Counted from the first letter of the stretch, positions 1 to 10,002 are shown. The stretch: DNA of 45,088 nt from Lacisediminimonas sp. (GCF_030645335.1 NZ_JAUSNH010000176.1:1-45088), one strand, 5' to 3'. Notes: generated by a model not told the origin, from the sequence alone. Program-made: numbers and translations.

Positions 1-2
1 GC

Positions 3-1421
3 GGCCACAAGCTCTCGGTGGGCATTTCCGACCCGACCAACACGCATGCGCTGGAACAGATCAAGTTCCAGACCGAAATGAGCGTGGAGCCGGTCATCCT
101 CGAACATCCGGCGCTGGTCCAATTGATCGAGCGGCTTTCCCAGAGCGCCGAACAGAACCTGAAGGACCTGATCGGCGACGATCTCGATGGCATCGAATTT
201 GGCGGCGACGACCTGCCGACGCCGGCCGCCGACGGGCCCGCCAGCGGCGAAATCGACGATGCCCCCGTCGTCAGGTTCCTGCAAAAAATCCTGACTGATG
301 CGATCAACATGGGTGCGTCGGACCTGCATTTCGAACCCTTCGAAAAGTTTTACCGGATTCGCTTCCGGGTCGACGGCATCCTGAAGGAAATCGCCCAGCC
401 GCCGCTGGCGATCAAGGAAAAGCTCGCTTCGCGCATCAAGGTGATTTCCAAGCTCGACATTTCCGAGAAACGGGTGCCGCAGGACGGCCGCATGAAGCTG
501 GCCATCTCCAAGACCAAGTCGATCGATTTTCGCGTCAGCACGCTGCCGACCCTGTTCGGCGAAAAAATCGTCATGCGTATCCTTGACGCGACGCAGGCGC
601 AAATGGGGATCGACGCGCTTGGCTACGACCCCGACCAGAAAGAAATCCTGATGGAGGCGATACAGCGCCCCTACGGCATGGTCCTGGTGACCGGGCCGAC
701 CGGTTCCGGCAAGACCGTATCGCTGTACACCTGCCTCAATATCCTGAACAAGCCCGGCATCAACATCTCGACCGCCGAAGATCCGGCCGAGATCAACCTG
801 CCAGGCGTCAACCAGGTCAACGTCAATGACCGCGCCGGCCTGTCGTTTCCGGTCGCGCTGAAAGCCTTCCTGCGGCAGGATCCGGACATCATCATGGTGG
901 GCGAGATTCGCGACCTGGAAACCGCGGACATCGCGATCAAGGCTGCCCAGACCGGCCACATGGTGTTTTCGACACTGCACACCAACGACGCACCGGCCAC
1001 CATCACGCGGATGATGAACATGGGGGTGGCGCCATTCAACATCGCGTCCGCCATCATACTGATCACCGCGCAGCGGCTGGCGCGACGGCTGTGCCACTGC
1101 AAGCAACCGACCTCGATACCCGATGAAGCCTTGCTGTCCGCCGGCTTCCGCGAAGACGACCTCGACGGCAGCTGGACGCCCTACAAGCCGGTGGGCTGCG
1201 AGCGCTGCAGCGGCAGCGGCTACAAGGGCCGGGTCGGCATCTACCAGATCATGCCGATTTCCGAGGCGATTGAAACCATCATCCTCGCCCACGGCACTGC
1301 ACTGCAGATTGAAGAACAAGCCAGGAAAGACGGCGTCAAGACACTGCGCGAAGCAGGCCTGGTCAAGGTCAAGCAAGGCATGACGAGCCTCGAAGAAGTG
1401 CTCGGCTGCACCAATGAATAG
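3..1421 (+). CDS. pilB: Type IV pilus assembly ATPase PilB (5' partial)
   Basis: Cytoplasmic hexameric ATPase that powers type IV pilus extension. The reading frame is open to the left edge of the window, and the first visible residues read like the end of the T2SSE N-terminal domain (a DPTNT segment), so the true start lies upstream; the GTG at 18 is not taken as a start. The Walker A motif GPTGSGKT is at 693-716. It is followed by the Asp/Walker B region [12 protein letters not shown], the LHTND His box and a C-terminal tetracysteine zinc site (CHC, then CERC), as is typical of PilB/GspE proteins. It ends 11 bases before pilC, which has a GGGAGA ribosome site in the gap. Pilin-type rather than secretion-type identity is inferred from the pairing with pilC and the PilB-like tetracysteine spacing. 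Confidence 0.95.
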   Translation, partial: GHKLSVGISDPTNTHALEQIKFQTEMSVEPVILEHPALVQLIERLSQSAEQNLKDLIGDDLDGIEFGGDDLPTPAADGPASGEIDDAPVVRFLQKILTDAINMGASDLHFEPFEKFYRIRFRVDGILKEIAQPPLAIKEKLASRIKVISKLDISEKRVPQDGRMKLAISKTKSIDFRVSTLPTLFGEKIVMRILDATQAQMGIDALGYDPDQKEILMEAIQRPYGMVLVTGPTGSGKTVSLYTCLNILNKPGINISTAEDPAEINLPGVNQVNVNDRAGLSFPVALKAFLRQDPDIIMVGEIRDLETADIAIKAAQTGHMVFSTLHTNDAPATITRMMNMGVAPFNIASAIILITAQRLARRLCHCKQPTSIPDEALLSAGFREDDLDGSWTPYKPVGCERCSGSGYKGRVGIYQIMPISEAIETIILAHGTALQIEEQARKDGVKTLREAGLVKVKQGMTSLEEVLGCTNE

Positions 1422-1432
1422 GGAGAACACGG

Positions 1433-2653
1433 ATGGCTACAGCAGCCCGCGCCGGCCAGACCGCTGACCAGATGTTTTCGTGGGAAGGCAAGGACAAGGC
1501 CGGCAAGACCGTGCGCGGTGAATTGCGCGCCAGCGGCTCGGCCGTGGTCAGCGCCACGCTGCGCCGCCAGGGAATACTGGTCACCAAGGTCAAGAAGAAA
1601 AGCCTGCGCGGCGGCAAGAAAGTCAGTGACAAGGACATCACCCTGTTCACCCGCCAGTTGGCAACGATGATGAAAGCGGGCGTGCCGCTGCTGCAATCGT
1701 TCGACATCGTCTCCAAGGGCAATTCCAACGCCGCCGTCTCCAAGCTGATCCAGGACATCCGCGGCGATGTGGAAACCGGCACCAGCCTGAACCAGGCCTT
1801 CCGCAAATACCCGCTGTACTTCGATCCGCTGTTCTGCAACCTGGTCGCTGCCGGCGAGCAGGCCGGTATCCTTGAAGACTTGCTCGACCGCCTGGCCATC
1901 TACAAGGAAAAGACCCAGGCGATCAAGGGCAAGATCAAGTCCGCCCTGTTCTATCCGGTGTCGATCATGGGCGTTGCCGTGATCGTTACCGCCGTGATCA
2001 TGATCTGGGTGGTGCCGGCGTTCAAGCAGGTGTTTGCGAGCTTTGGCGCAGACTTGCCGGCGCCGACGCTGTTCGTGATGACGCTGTCGGACTTCACCGT
2101 CAAATACTGGTACCTGATTTTCGGCAGCATGTTCGCCACGCTGTACCTGTTCTTCCAGGCCTGGCGACGCTCGGTTCCCGTGCAAAGGGCGATGGACCGC
2201 ATCATGCTGAAGCTGCCGATTTTCGGCGACGTGATCCGCAAGGCCACCATTGCCCGCTGGACCCGCACGCTGGCGACCATGTTTGCAGCCGGCGTGCCGC
2301 TGGTGGAGTCGCTCGATTCAGTGGGCGGCGCATCGGGCAACAGCGTCTATGTCGACGCCACCAAGCGCATCCAGACCGATGTCGCAACCGGCACCAGCCT
2401 GACCACATCGATGCAATCGGCCAACGTCTTCCCCAATATGGTGATCCAGATGGTGTCGATCGGCGAGGAATCCGGCGCACTCGACTCGATGCTGAGCAAG
2501 GTGGCCGACTTTTACGAAGGCGAAGTCGATGACGCCGTCGAATCGCTGTCGAGCCTGATGGAACCGATCATCATGGTGATCCTGGGCGTGCTGATCGGCG
2601 GGCTGGTGGTGGCGATGTACTTGCCTATCTTCAAGCTGGGTTCGGTGGTTTGA
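1433..2653 (+). CDS. pilC: Type IV pilus inner-membrane platform protein PilC
   Basis: Polytopic inner-membrane platform protein (406 aa, normal family length) on which the pilus motor ATPase acts. Two tandem T2SSF domains are visible, roughly residues 70-195 and 275-395, each starting with a TRQLATM or TRTLATM type helix and a GVPL motif and each ending in hydrophobic segments (around 170-195 and 375-400). The start ATG follows GGGAGA with normal spacing directly after pilB, so the two are co-transcribed. In most beta- and gammaproteobacteria the prepilin peptidase gene pilD comes next; here pilC is followed by a hairpin and an unrelated convergent gene. Confidence 0.96.
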   Translation: MATAARAGQTADQMFSWEGKDKAGKTVRGELRASGSAVVSATLRRQGILVTKVKKKSLRGGKKVSDKDITLFTRQLATMMKAGVPLLQSFDIVSKGNSNAAVSKLIQDIRGDVETGTSLNQAFRKYPLYFDPLFCNLVAAGEQAGILEDLLDRLAIYKEKTQAIKGKIKSALFYPVSIMGVAVIVTAVIMIWVVPAFKQVFASFGADLPAPTLFVMTLSDFTVKYWYLIFGSMFATLYLFFQAWRRSVPVQRAMDRIMLKLPIFGDVIRKATIARWTRTLATMFAAGVPLVESLDSVGGASGNSVYVDATKRIQTDVATGTSLTTSMQSANVFPNMVIQMVSIGEESGALDSMLSKVADFYEGEVDDAVESLSSLMEPIIMVILGVLIGGLVVAMYLPIFKLGSVV

Positions 2654-2678
2654 TGCAAGGCTGGGTGCTTCCCGGATA

Positions 2679-2700
2679 GCCGGCTCAACTTTGAGCCGGC
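2679..2700. terminator. Hairpin between convergent pilC and DUF748 gene
   Basis: A perfect 10-base inverted repeat, GCCGGCTCAA then TTGAGCCGGC, separated by two bases. It lies 26 bases after the pilC stop and 36 bases before the stop of the convergent gene. Position and GC-rich stem suit a shared bidirectional terminator, but there is no T-tract on either side, so intrinsic termination is an inference. Confidence 0.55.
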
Positions 2701-2735
2701 AGATCTGCCGCGACGCACCGCCATTGCTGTAGGGC

Positions 2736-5700
2736 TTACTTCGCCCCCAGGCTGAAGTCCACCCGGCTCTGCGGCAGCTTGTCCTCCCCTGCCTTCACCT
2801 GCCGGGGAGCGACGATGTAAATCCGCTCCGATTCCACCGCTGTGGTCTTGACCAGGTAATCCTTCACGTCCAGTGCGCGACGATTGGCAAGCCCGCGCAA
2901 ATCTTCTTCGTCCACCTTGATGTGGGCCAGCATCAGCGCCTCCATTTCCGCCACCGGCAGCTTCTTCGCCAGCCCGATCAGGTTGCGCGGCTTGCCGGGA
3001 ATTTTTTCCTGGTCGTAGGCGGCGGCAAGATATTTCGGATACTCATCAGCGGCAATGTTTACCGCGTCCAGGGTCGGCGCGGATTCGCCTTGCCTGAGCA
3101 ATTCCTTTTGCTTTTGCAGCTTCACCTTGCGCACCAACGCCAACTGCTTCAAGCCTGCGGCATCCTTGACCGGATCGGCACGGCCGGCGATGTCGAGCTT
3201 CAGGCTGGGGCGGTCGTTCAGGGCATTGGCCAGCGACTTCAATTTGGCTTCGCCCTTGGCGCCCAATGCGACGCTGCCAGCATCGAATTCCAGGTGACTC
3301 CCCTCATCCGCGCCACCGAACAGACCGGCAATCAGGCTGAAGGGGGCAGTGACCACCCGGACCAGCAAGTTGACGATCGCCTTGCCGATAACGCCGGCCA
3401 TGCTGAACTGCGGATCATCCAGCGAACCGGAGACGGGCAATTCAAGTTCGATGTTGCCATTGCGGTCCTTGAGGAGGGCAACTGCAAACAAGACCGGCAA
3501 TTTGGTTGCGGTCGGACTGTCGACGCGCTCGCCAAAGGTCAAGCGGTTTAAAACCAGCCGGTTCTCGGCGGTCAGCTTACGGTCTTTTACCTGGTATCTC
3601 ACATCAAAAGAAAGCTTTCCTTTCTCAATACCGTAGCCCGCATACTTTGCCGCGTAGGGCGTCAGTGGCGACAGTTCAAAGTCCGCGAGCTTGGCTAATA
3701 CATCCAGCGTCAGCTTGCCCGAAAGCGGGTCGATCTTGCCGGTGATGTCGAGCCGTCCCTGGTTATCCACGCTTCCCTTCAAGGCAATATCCGCCAGTGT
3801 GCCGGGCGCCGACGACAGTCCCGCCACTGACCCACTGAGCCCCGTGATTTGTGCGGAATAATTGGGCTGGATGAAGTTGTCGCGGAAGTTCACATTCCCG
3901 CCTTGAAGCAGCACTTGCCCAATATTAATCTGCGCAACAGGCCCCGGGCGCTCTGCCACCGCCACCGGCGCCATGGTCGTGCGCTTCTTGCTTGCCTGGA
4001 CCGGTACCCCGTCCGTAGCCAGCGCGGCAGCACCCTTTCCCGCTGCCTCTTCCTCCCTGGCCACCACATCACTGAGATTGAAGCTGCCGTCCCGATTGAT
4101 CACCAGGCGCGTATAGAAATCAGTCAGCGCAATTTCGTCGATACCGAGCCGCAATACCGGTTGTGTTGCCGCCTTTACCCGGTGCAGGCGCAGTGAGCGC
4201 CATTTCAATAGATCCTCCGAGCTCGCACGGTCGATGGTGGCCAGGTTGTCGATGCCGGCATCGCCCACAAAGCTGGCATTGAATCCACCACCCAGGGCCA
4301 TACCCAGCTCAAGCGCGCCTTTGGCATTGACGGTGCCGTCGGTGACGGCCAGATGGACCTTGTCCGGGAGCCAGGCTTGCAGCGGAACCAGCGCCAGTCC
4401 CCGCAAGTCCAGCTTCAGATTGGCGGCAAGCGGCGCCAGCACCACAGCGCCGCTTGCCCGCAGCAGGCCCGTCTTGCCGAGCCTGGCCTGCAAATCGAGC
4501 TTTGCCCTGCTCGACTTACGGGTGGATATATTTTCCGAACGCAACCTGATGGCGTCAGCCGACAGCGTGGAAACCTTGCCATGCGCGGTGGATTGCAGGC
4601 GCGCAGAGTAGCTGTCCACAGCCAAATTTTTCACGCTGAATTGCCATGGGATGTTCCCGGCATTTTTTGCACTCGGCGCCGACTTCGAAGCCTTCAAAGC
4701 CTTGTCGCCGGCAACAGTCCTGGCTGGCCCGGCCCCGGCCGGACTGGCCGCCAGCTTTGCCAGGTCAACCTGGCCGTTTGCATCGACTGCGGCTTGCAGC
4801 GCGCCGTCCCTGGTCGTGAGTTGCTCCAGGCTGAAGCTGCGCTTGGCCAGATCGAGTTCGCCGCCATTGATGGACAAGGTGCCGATCTTCAGGAATTCCG
4901 ACTTTTGATCGCGCTGGCGCAGACGCAATTGGTCGAGCTTGCCGGTCAGGCCGGACAAGGCTAGCTGCAATTCCCGGCCGGCGTCGATCCGGTAGCGCGT
5001 GGACAGGTCCACTGTCCCCTGCGCCAGCTCGACTGGCAACAGGCCGGCGTAATAGGGGCTGTAGCGTTTCAGGTCGAGGCGGCTCAGTTCGGCGCTGCCT
5101 TCGGCCGAGAATGGCGCGAGCTTCACTGTGCCGATATGCTTGAATCGTTCGCCTGCATCCGACGCGAACGATGCATCCACCGACAGGGCCTGGCCCGCTG
5201 TCGTGGAAAAATTCTTCACATTGAGGTCGAGTTCCTGCACGCGCGCCTTGAATGGCCTGGCCAATGCCTTGTCAACGAAATGCACCAGCCCGCCTGACAG
5301 CCTGATCTCGGCCGCCTCCACCGACAAAGCCGGCCCGTCCGCAGGACCGGCAGCCGGCGCCGGCGCGGCCGCCTTGGGCGAGCCGGGCAGCAACGTTGAC
5401 AGGTTCAGGCTACCGTTTTTTTCGCGTGCGAGATGCAGCTCAGGGCTTTCCAGCGAGACAGTGCGCAGCAGGATCTTGCGCGAGGCCAGGTCAGCCGAAG
5501 CGAGATCCACCGACAAGCGCGGAAAGGCCAGCAAAGGCGTCTTGTCCATGGCCAGCAGGGACACGCCATTGAGCGTCGCCGTGCCGGACAGGCCGATCGC
5601 CGGCGCCTGCTGCGGCGACTGCTTGAGCGTGAGCGCCAGCCGCGCATCCAGCCTGCCGGAGGCAAGCTCGCCATTGAGTTTGGCGGGCAGGTATTTCAGG

Positions 5701-6419
5701 TAAGCGGGGATATCCACTTCCTTCAATTCGATCTGCGCAACGGTTTCGCTCGGGACGCCAAACGGCCTGGACTGCACTGTCACACGCAATTGCGCGCCGT
5801 TCACATTGGCCGCCATGACGGGTTCAACGCTGGCCTGCGTGTCACCCGGCAAATTGGACACGAAGGGCAAGCTGAAGTCGAGGTCGGCAACTGTATGCCG
5901 GGCATTCTGCAACTGGTCATCCAGCACCAGCCGGCCGCCGCGCAGACGGACGTTATTCAGCACAAACCGCGCCGGTGGCGAATCGGACGGCTTCTGCAAT
6001 TGCGCCAGGATATCGGCAATATTGAGGCTGCCGTCGGGCTTGCGCACCAGGTTGACCTGCGGCCCGGTGACGATCAATTCCTCGATCACCGGGGCGCGTT
6101 CCCACAGCGAGCGCGCCTGCAGATTGACAGTCAGTTCCTCGACGCTGGCGAAATCACCCGTTCCTTCACGCTCACCAAGCCTGAAGCCTTGCACGCGCGC
6201 GACCAGGCTGATGGGATTGAAATGAATCGCGCGAATCGACACCGGCCGGTGCAAGGCGTTTGCCAGGCCGTTTTCAAGAAGCGGCTTGACGACTTGCGGC
6301 AGCAAAAGGAAACCGAGAGCCCACAGGACCAGCAGGACGATGACCGACCAAACAAACACCTTCTTGATGACAGGAAAGCGAGAAAGTATTGGCAGCGCCG
6401 GAAGCGTCAGAAGTCGCAC
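2736..6419 (-). CDS. DUF748 / AsmA-like envelope protein
   Basis: A 1227-aa protein with one N-terminal membrane anchor (about residues 21-41) followed by a very long periplasmic part rich in beta-strand repeats, as in DUF748/AsmA-like proteins. The C-terminal quarter carries an OmpA-like stretch (LEFDAGSVAL, then the region around the ANRRALDVKDYL segment). Relatives such as AsmA, YhdP and TamB are thought to bridge inner and outer membranes and carry phospholipid; the same role here is inference. It is a single gene, convergent with pilC and starting 117 bases beyond the end of the metallophosphoesterase gene. Start: the first ATG of the frame, giving a plausible short cytoplasmic tail before the anchor. 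Confidence 0.85.
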   Translation of the reverse strand: MRLLTLPALPILSRFPVIKKVFVWSVIVLLVLWALGFLLLPQVVKPLLENGLANALHRPVSIRAIHFNPISLVARVQGFRLGEREGTGDFASVEELTVNLQARSLWERAPVIEELIVTGPQVNLVRKPDGSLNIADILAQLQKPSDSPPARFVLNNVRLRGGRLVLDDQLQNARHTVADLDFSLPFVSNLPGDTQASVEPVMAANVNGAQLRVTVQSRPFGVPSETVAQIELKEVDIPAYLKYLPAKLNGELASGRLDARLALTLKQSPQQAPAIGLSGTATLNGVSLLAMDKTPLLAFPRLSVDLASADLASRKILLRTVSLESPELHLAREKNGSLNLSTLLPGSPKAAAPAPAAGPADGPALSVEAAEIRLSGGLVHFVDKALARPFKARVQELDLNVKNFSTTAGQALSVDASFASDAGERFKHIGTVKLAPFSAEGSAELSRLDLKRYSPYYAGLLPVELAQGTVDLSTRYRIDAGRELQLALSGLTGKLDQLRLRQRDQKSEFLKIGTLSINGGELDLAKRSFSLEQLTTRDGALQAAVDANGQVDLAKLAASPAGAGPARTVAGDKALKASKSAPSAKNAGNIPWQFSVKNLAVDSYSARLQSTAHGKVSTLSADAIRLRSENISTRKSSRAKLDLQARLGKTGLLRASGAVVLAPLAANLKLDLRGLALVPLQAWLPDKVHLAVTDGTVNAKGALELGMALGGGFNASFVGDAGIDNLATIDRASSEDLLKWRSLRLHRVKAATQPVLRLGIDEIALTDFYTRLVINRDGSFNLSDVVAREEEAAGKGAAALATDGVPVQASKKRTTMAPVAVAERPGPVAQINIGQVLLQGGNVNFRDNFIQPNYSAQITGLSGSVAGLSSAPGTLADIALKGSVDNQGRLDITGKIDPLSGKLTLDVLAKLADFELSPLTPYAAKYAGYGIEKGKLSFDVRYQVKDRKLTAENRLVLNRLTFGERVDSPTATKLPVLFAVALLKDRNGNIELELPVSGSLDDPQFSMAGVIGKAIVNLLVRVVTAPFSLIAGLFGGADEGSHLEFDAGSVALGAKGEAKLKSLANALNDRPSLKLDIAGRADPVKDAAGLKQLALVRKVKLQKQKELLRQGESAPTLDAVNIAADEYPKYLAAAYDQEKIPGKPRNLIGLAKKLPVAEMEALMLAHIKVDEEDLRGLANRRALDVKDYLVKTTAVESERIYIVAPRQVKAGEDKLPQSRVDFSLGAK

Positions 6420-6536
6420 GTTGTCGTTTATTTTGGTTCTGGCCAGGATGCTCGATCAGCGCTGGCTCGCAGTTCGTAGTTTGCACGATTATCGGCGAGT
6501 TGGGCATATTCGGGCGACGTGCCCTCAGCGCAGCAG

Positions 6537-7457
6537 TCAGCCGCTTGGGCCTTCTGCAATCCGGCGCCAGTAAGACGCATGCGCAGCGCTTGCCGGCGGC
6601 CATTGCGCCAGGAACGCCGCTTGCCATGCCGCATTGTCATAATCGATCGGTACGGTATCGATGAACAGGTGCTCCAGCCGCGCACTGTCAACCGACCTTC
6701 CGCCCTGGTAGCGGGTGGTGGCAATGCGCGTGAGCAGTCCGCAGCTTTCACCCGCAGAATTGGGCATGCCGGCTGCGCCATTATTGGCCACCAGGCAAGG
6801 GCGGCCCTGCCCGTCGACTGTGCCATGCAGCACCGGCAAACAGGTATGGCTACTGGCGAACATGCGCACGCCGGCGCGGTCGAACCAGGCCTGCACTTGC
6901 GGCGCATGGGAAGGCGCAGCCAGGCATTCCCGCGCAAAGCCCCATCCGGCCAGCGACTCGGCGTCGCCATGCACGACAGCCACGGCGACGCCGCCGACAT
7001 CGATGCGCCGCCACATCGGCAATGCCGCCAGCCGCTGTTGCCAATGAGGAAAACCGGCAGCCGTCGCAGCCAGTTGCCTGATGATCGCGTTGGAGCGTTC
7101 GACCACCGCATCGTCCACCCAGTCGGGATAGCCGCAGCCGCAACCGGCCTGTTCGCCGCCTGGTAGCGGACCAAGCTCGGTCTCGACATTGCCGCGGAGG
7201 GCGTCGAACGCCAGTACCCGTTCATTGATGCGCGCAAACGATGCCGGCGCGACATTGAACCAGTTGAAGTCGCCATTGAAAACCAGATGCTTGCGGCCCG
7301 GCTCGGCAGCGAACATGTCCAATACCGACTCGAGCGCCTGCTCGTTGCCGTACAGGCCGCCGACCACGTACAGCGTGTCGGTGCTGGCCGATGCCGCCGC
7401 TGCAAACACCTCCGGCGCGTAGCGATAGGAGAGCGGGCAACTGCGTCCGGCACTCAT
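6537..7457 (-). CDS. Metallophosphoesterase-like protein with unusual motif I
   Basis: A 306-aa calcineurin-like phosphoesterase relative. Recognisable blocks are a strand-loop GGLYGN (residues 33-38), FNGDFNWFN (60-68), RGN-VE (88-92), VVHGD and SSHTCLP. Compared with the classic D-x-H-G-N and G-N-H-[DE] motifs, the first Asp and His are replaced by Gly34 and Tyr36, and the GNH His by Val91, so the canonical two-metal site is incomplete. The start is the ATG at 7457, which overlaps the phnC stop in an ATGA; the frame is open 27 codons further upstream, but those codons overlap the phnC end. It is the last gene of the phnD-phnE-phnC run, suggesting a role on a phosphorus- or arsenic-containing substrate, which is unproven. 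Confidence 0.75.
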   Translation of the reverse strand: MSAGRSCPLSYRYAPEVFAAAASASTDTLYVVGGLYGNEQALESVLDMFAAEPGRKHLVFNGDFNWFNVAPASFARINERVLAFDALRGNVETELGPLPGGEQAGCGCGYPDWVDDAVVERSNAIIRQLAATAAGFPHWQQRLAALPMWRRIDVGGVAVAVVHGDAESLAGWGFARECLAAPSHAPQVQAWFDRAGVRMFASSHTCLPVLHGTVDGQGRPCLVANNGAAGMPNSAGESCGLLTRIATTRYQGGRSVDSARLEHLFIDTVPIDYDNAAWQAAFLAQWPPASAAHASYWRRIAEGPSG

Positions 7458-8266
7458 GCGCGCTGCTCCAGCGGCAGGTCGAACCGGCTGAAGCGGGCCA
7501 TCCAGCGGCCACTGTCGGGCTGCTTGCGATACAGCCATGCCAGGCAGTCGTCGTTCACCTCGCGCTGCGGCAAGTCGAACGCAATGCGGCCGTGCCGCAC
7601 ACCGATCACCCGCCCGGCCAGCGCCGGCAGCAAGCCAGGATCATGCACCACGCTCACCAGCGTCATGCCGTGCTGCGTCGCCAGCGAGGCCAGTAAGCTG
7701 GCAATTTCGGCCGCTGCCAGCGGATCAAGCGCAGCCGTCGGCTCATCGGCCAGGACCAGGCGCGGCGCCTGCATCAGCAGGCGCGCGATCGCCGTCTTCT
7801 GACGTTCGCCGCCGGATAGCTGGTCCGCGCGCACGCTGGACTTTCCCGGCAAGCCGACCGCCTGCAAGGCTGCTTCTCCGCGGGCAATCTCGGTACCGGG
7901 AAACAGGCGCGCCCAGCTGCGCCACGAAGGGTTGCGCGCCAGTGCGCCGAGCAGCACATTTTCCAGCGTGCTCAATCGCTGCACCAGGTGCAGCCCCTGG
8001 AAAACCTGGCCGACCTCGGTGCGCAGGCTGCGCAATTCGCGCCCGGCAAGCTGTTTGTCGATGACACGGCCAAGTACTTCCACCCGGCCGTCGGATGCCT
8101 GCATGATGCCGGTCATCAGCTTGAGCAAGGTCGACTTGCCGGCGCCATTGGGCCCCACCAGCGCAATGCGTTCTCCCTGCTGCACGCAGAGATCGATACC
8201 GTCCAGGATGCGGCGCGCGCCGATGCGCACCGTGACCTGTTGCAGGCGCACGGCCGGCTCGCTCAT
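7454..8266 (-). CDS. phnC: Phosphonate/phosphite-type ABC transporter ATPase
   Basis: A 270-aa ABC ATPase of the PhnC family that energises import through the PhnE-like permease. Walker A GPNGAGKST starts at residue 38, followed by the signature LSGGERQK, Walker B LVLADEPTAALDP and a switch His (VVHD). The start ATG at 8266 overlaps the phnE stop as ATGA; the frame stays open far upstream, but that part lies antisense-free inside phnE and is not part of the protein. The gene ends in an ATGA overlap with the metallophosphoesterase. The substrate may be phosphonate, phosphite, phosphate or, given the ArsS-like neighbour, an arsenic oxyanion; the sequence alone does not decide. Confidence 0.9.
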   Translation of the reverse strand: MSEPAVRLQQVTVRIGARRILDGIDLCVQQGERIALVGPNGAGKSTLLKLMTGIMQASDGRVEVLGRVIDKQLAGRELRSLRTEVGQVFQGLHLVQRLSTLENVLLGALARNPSWRSWARLFPGTEIARGEAALQAVGLPGKSSVRADQLSGGERQKTAIARLLMQAPRLVLADEPTAALDPLAAAEIASLLASLATQHGMTLVSVVHDPGLLPALAGRVIGVRHGRIAFDLPQREVNDDCLAWLYRKQPDSGRWMARFSRFDLPLEQRA

Positions 8267-9129
8267 GACAGCACCCGCCGCACCCGGCGGCTCAAGCCGT
8301 CGAACGACCACACCAGCAGCACCACCACCAGCAACACCGTTGCCAGCCGGTCCCACTGGAACAGGGACACCGCCTCCGAAATCAACAGGCCGAGCCCGCC
8401 GGCGCCGATCATGCCGAGGATCGTCGAGTCGCGGATATTGAATTCCCACACATACAGATGACTGGAGACCAGTTGCGGCAGCACCGCCGGCCAGATCGCG
8501 GTAAAGAATACCTGCGCCGGATCGGCGCCGACCGCGCGCACGGCATCGACGGCGGCCATGTCCAGCGACTCGACCGCCTCGGCGTAGAGCTTGCCGTAGG
8601 TGCCCAGCGAGTGGGCTGCAATCGCCAGTATTCCTGCGGTCGGCCCAAGCCCGAAGATGCCCACGAAAATCAGGCCGAACACCAGCGTGTGAATGGAACG
8701 GGAGACATCGAGCAGCAATTTGACCGCAAACCGCACAAGCCGCGGCGCATGCAGGTTGCGGGCGCTGAGCACGCCCAGCGGCAGCGCCGCGATGGCGGCG
8801 ATCAATGAACCCAATGTGCCGATCTTGATCGTGACCCAGGTCGCTTCCAGCAATCCCCACAGATAGGCTTGCTCTACCAATTGCCGGTTCTCCACCCGCA
8901 ATACGGTGCCGTCGTCACTCTTGTATTCAAGCCGGGCATTGCCGAACCAGGCATCGAGAAAGCTGGGGTGCGCGAATTCAGCAAAGGTCTTTTGCAGGTT
9001 CGCCCACGGGTTGCGCCCAAACGACAAGTCGCCGGCCGACTGCAAACTCCACAGGCATGCCAGCACCAGCAAGCCATACACGGCGACCCAGGCCAGGAAG
9101 CGCAAGCGCGCGGCAGCAATCGGCATCAT
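8263..9129 (-). CDS. phnE: Phosphonate-type ABC transporter permease
   Basis: A 288-aa inner-membrane permease of the PhnE family. Hydrophobic segments occur near residues 9-28, 100-125, 145-175 and 240-285. The cytoplasmic coupling segment EAVESLDMAAVDAVRAVGAD and the family motif WEFNIRDSTILGMIGAGG are clear. Its ATG sits immediately after the phnD stop codon with no gap, and its own stop overlaps phnC by ATGA, so the three transporter genes are translationally coupled. Only one permease gene is present, implying a homodimeric channel. Confidence 0.92.
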   Translation of the reverse strand: MMPIAAARLRFLAWVAVYGLLVLACLWSLQSAGDLSFGRNPWANLQKTFAEFAHPSFLDAWFGNARLEYKSDDGTVLRVENRQLVEQAYLWGLLEATWVTIKIGTLGSLIAAIAALPLGVLSARNLHAPRLVRFAVKLLLDVSRSIHTLVFGLIFVGIFGLGPTAGILAIAAHSLGTYGKLYAEAVESLDMAAVDAVRAVGADPAQVFFTAIWPAVLPQLVSSHLYVWEFNIRDSTILGMIGAGGLGLLISEAVSLFQWDRLATVLLVVVLLVWSFDGLSRRVRRVLS

Positions 9130-10002
9130 CTATCGTGGCCGCAGCTTTCCGGTGGCCAGGCCTGCATCGCGGATCGGCTTGTAAAAGGCGTCGTCCTTGT
9201 CGACGAAGCCGGTGTAGTGCGGCGGCAGCAAGGCGGGATTGCGCTTTTGCAGCGGCCCGACCTCACGCAGCGCCGCTTGCACCGCCAGCACGAATTTCCG
9301 GTCCTGCATCAGCGGCTTGCTGAGCGCGAACGCGTCGTTGGGCAATGGCGCAGATTGCCAGATCACCACCGAGCGCTCCGCCTTGATCAATCCGGCTTCA
9401 ATCATCGCATTGCGATTGCGGTTGTAATCGGCGCCGGCGTCGAGCTGCCCGGCCGCGACCTGGGTTTCAATTGCCTGGTGCCGGGTGTACAGCACGCGGC
9501 TGAAGTATTTTTCCGGGTCGATTCCCTGCTGGACAAAGTAATGCAGCGGGATCAGGTAGCCCGACGTCGAACCCTTGTCGCCGAATGCAAATGTCCGCCC
9601 CTTCAAGTCCGCCATGGTCTTGATGCCGGACTCCGGATGGGTGACGATGATCGAAAAATATTCGGGCTTGCCGTCGTACAGGATGGTGGACACGACTTGC
9701 GCGCCGGATTCCTGGTTGGCCAGCACATAGCCCCAGGGCCCCAGGAGCGCCATGTCGGTTTCTCCGTTGGCGAGCGATTTTGCCAGCCCTTCCCAGCTAT
9801 CGACCGTGCGCAGTTCTACCGGGCGGCCAAGCTTTTGCGCCAGGTATTGCGCCAGCGGACGATAAGTCGCGTCGTTTTTTTCCCGATCCGGCTGGAACAG
9901 GCCCACGCCGAACTTGAGTGCAGGCAGCGCAGGCGCAGCCGCCGCGCCAGCCAGCGCCGACATGCCAAGCACCAATGAAACCACTAACTTTTTCAGCATC
10001 AT
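9130..10002 (-). CDS. phnD: Phosphate/phosphite/phosphonate ABC substrate-binding protein
   Basis: A periplasmic binding protein of the PhnD family, 290 aa. An N-terminal signal peptide (KK, then a hydrophobic core, ending near the AGAAAAPA segment) precedes a type II periplasmic fold with the family landmarks ALLGPWGYVLA, FAFGDKGSTSGYL and a DAGADYNRN block. Two adjacent ATGs (10002 and 9999) follow a GGGAAG ribosome site; either could be used. The gap of 106 bases to the DUF3047 gene upstream could hold a promoter. PhnD paralogues are known beside arsenic-oxidation genes as well as phosphonate genes, so the ligand is left open. Confidence 0.92.
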   Translation of the reverse strand: MMLKKLVVSLVLGMSALAGAAAAPALPALKFGVGLFQPDREKNDATYRPLAQYLAQKLGRPVELRTVDSWEGLAKSLANGETDMALLGPWGYVLANQESGAQVVSTILYDGKPEYFSIIVTHPESGIKTMADLKGRTFAFGDKGSTSGYLIPLHYFVQQGIDPEKYFSRVLYTRHQAIETQVAAGQLDAGADYNRNRNAMIEAGLIKAERSVVIWQSAPLPNDAFALSKPLMQDRKFVLAVQAALREVGPLQKRNPALLPPHYTGFVDKDDAFYKPIRDAGLATGKLRPR

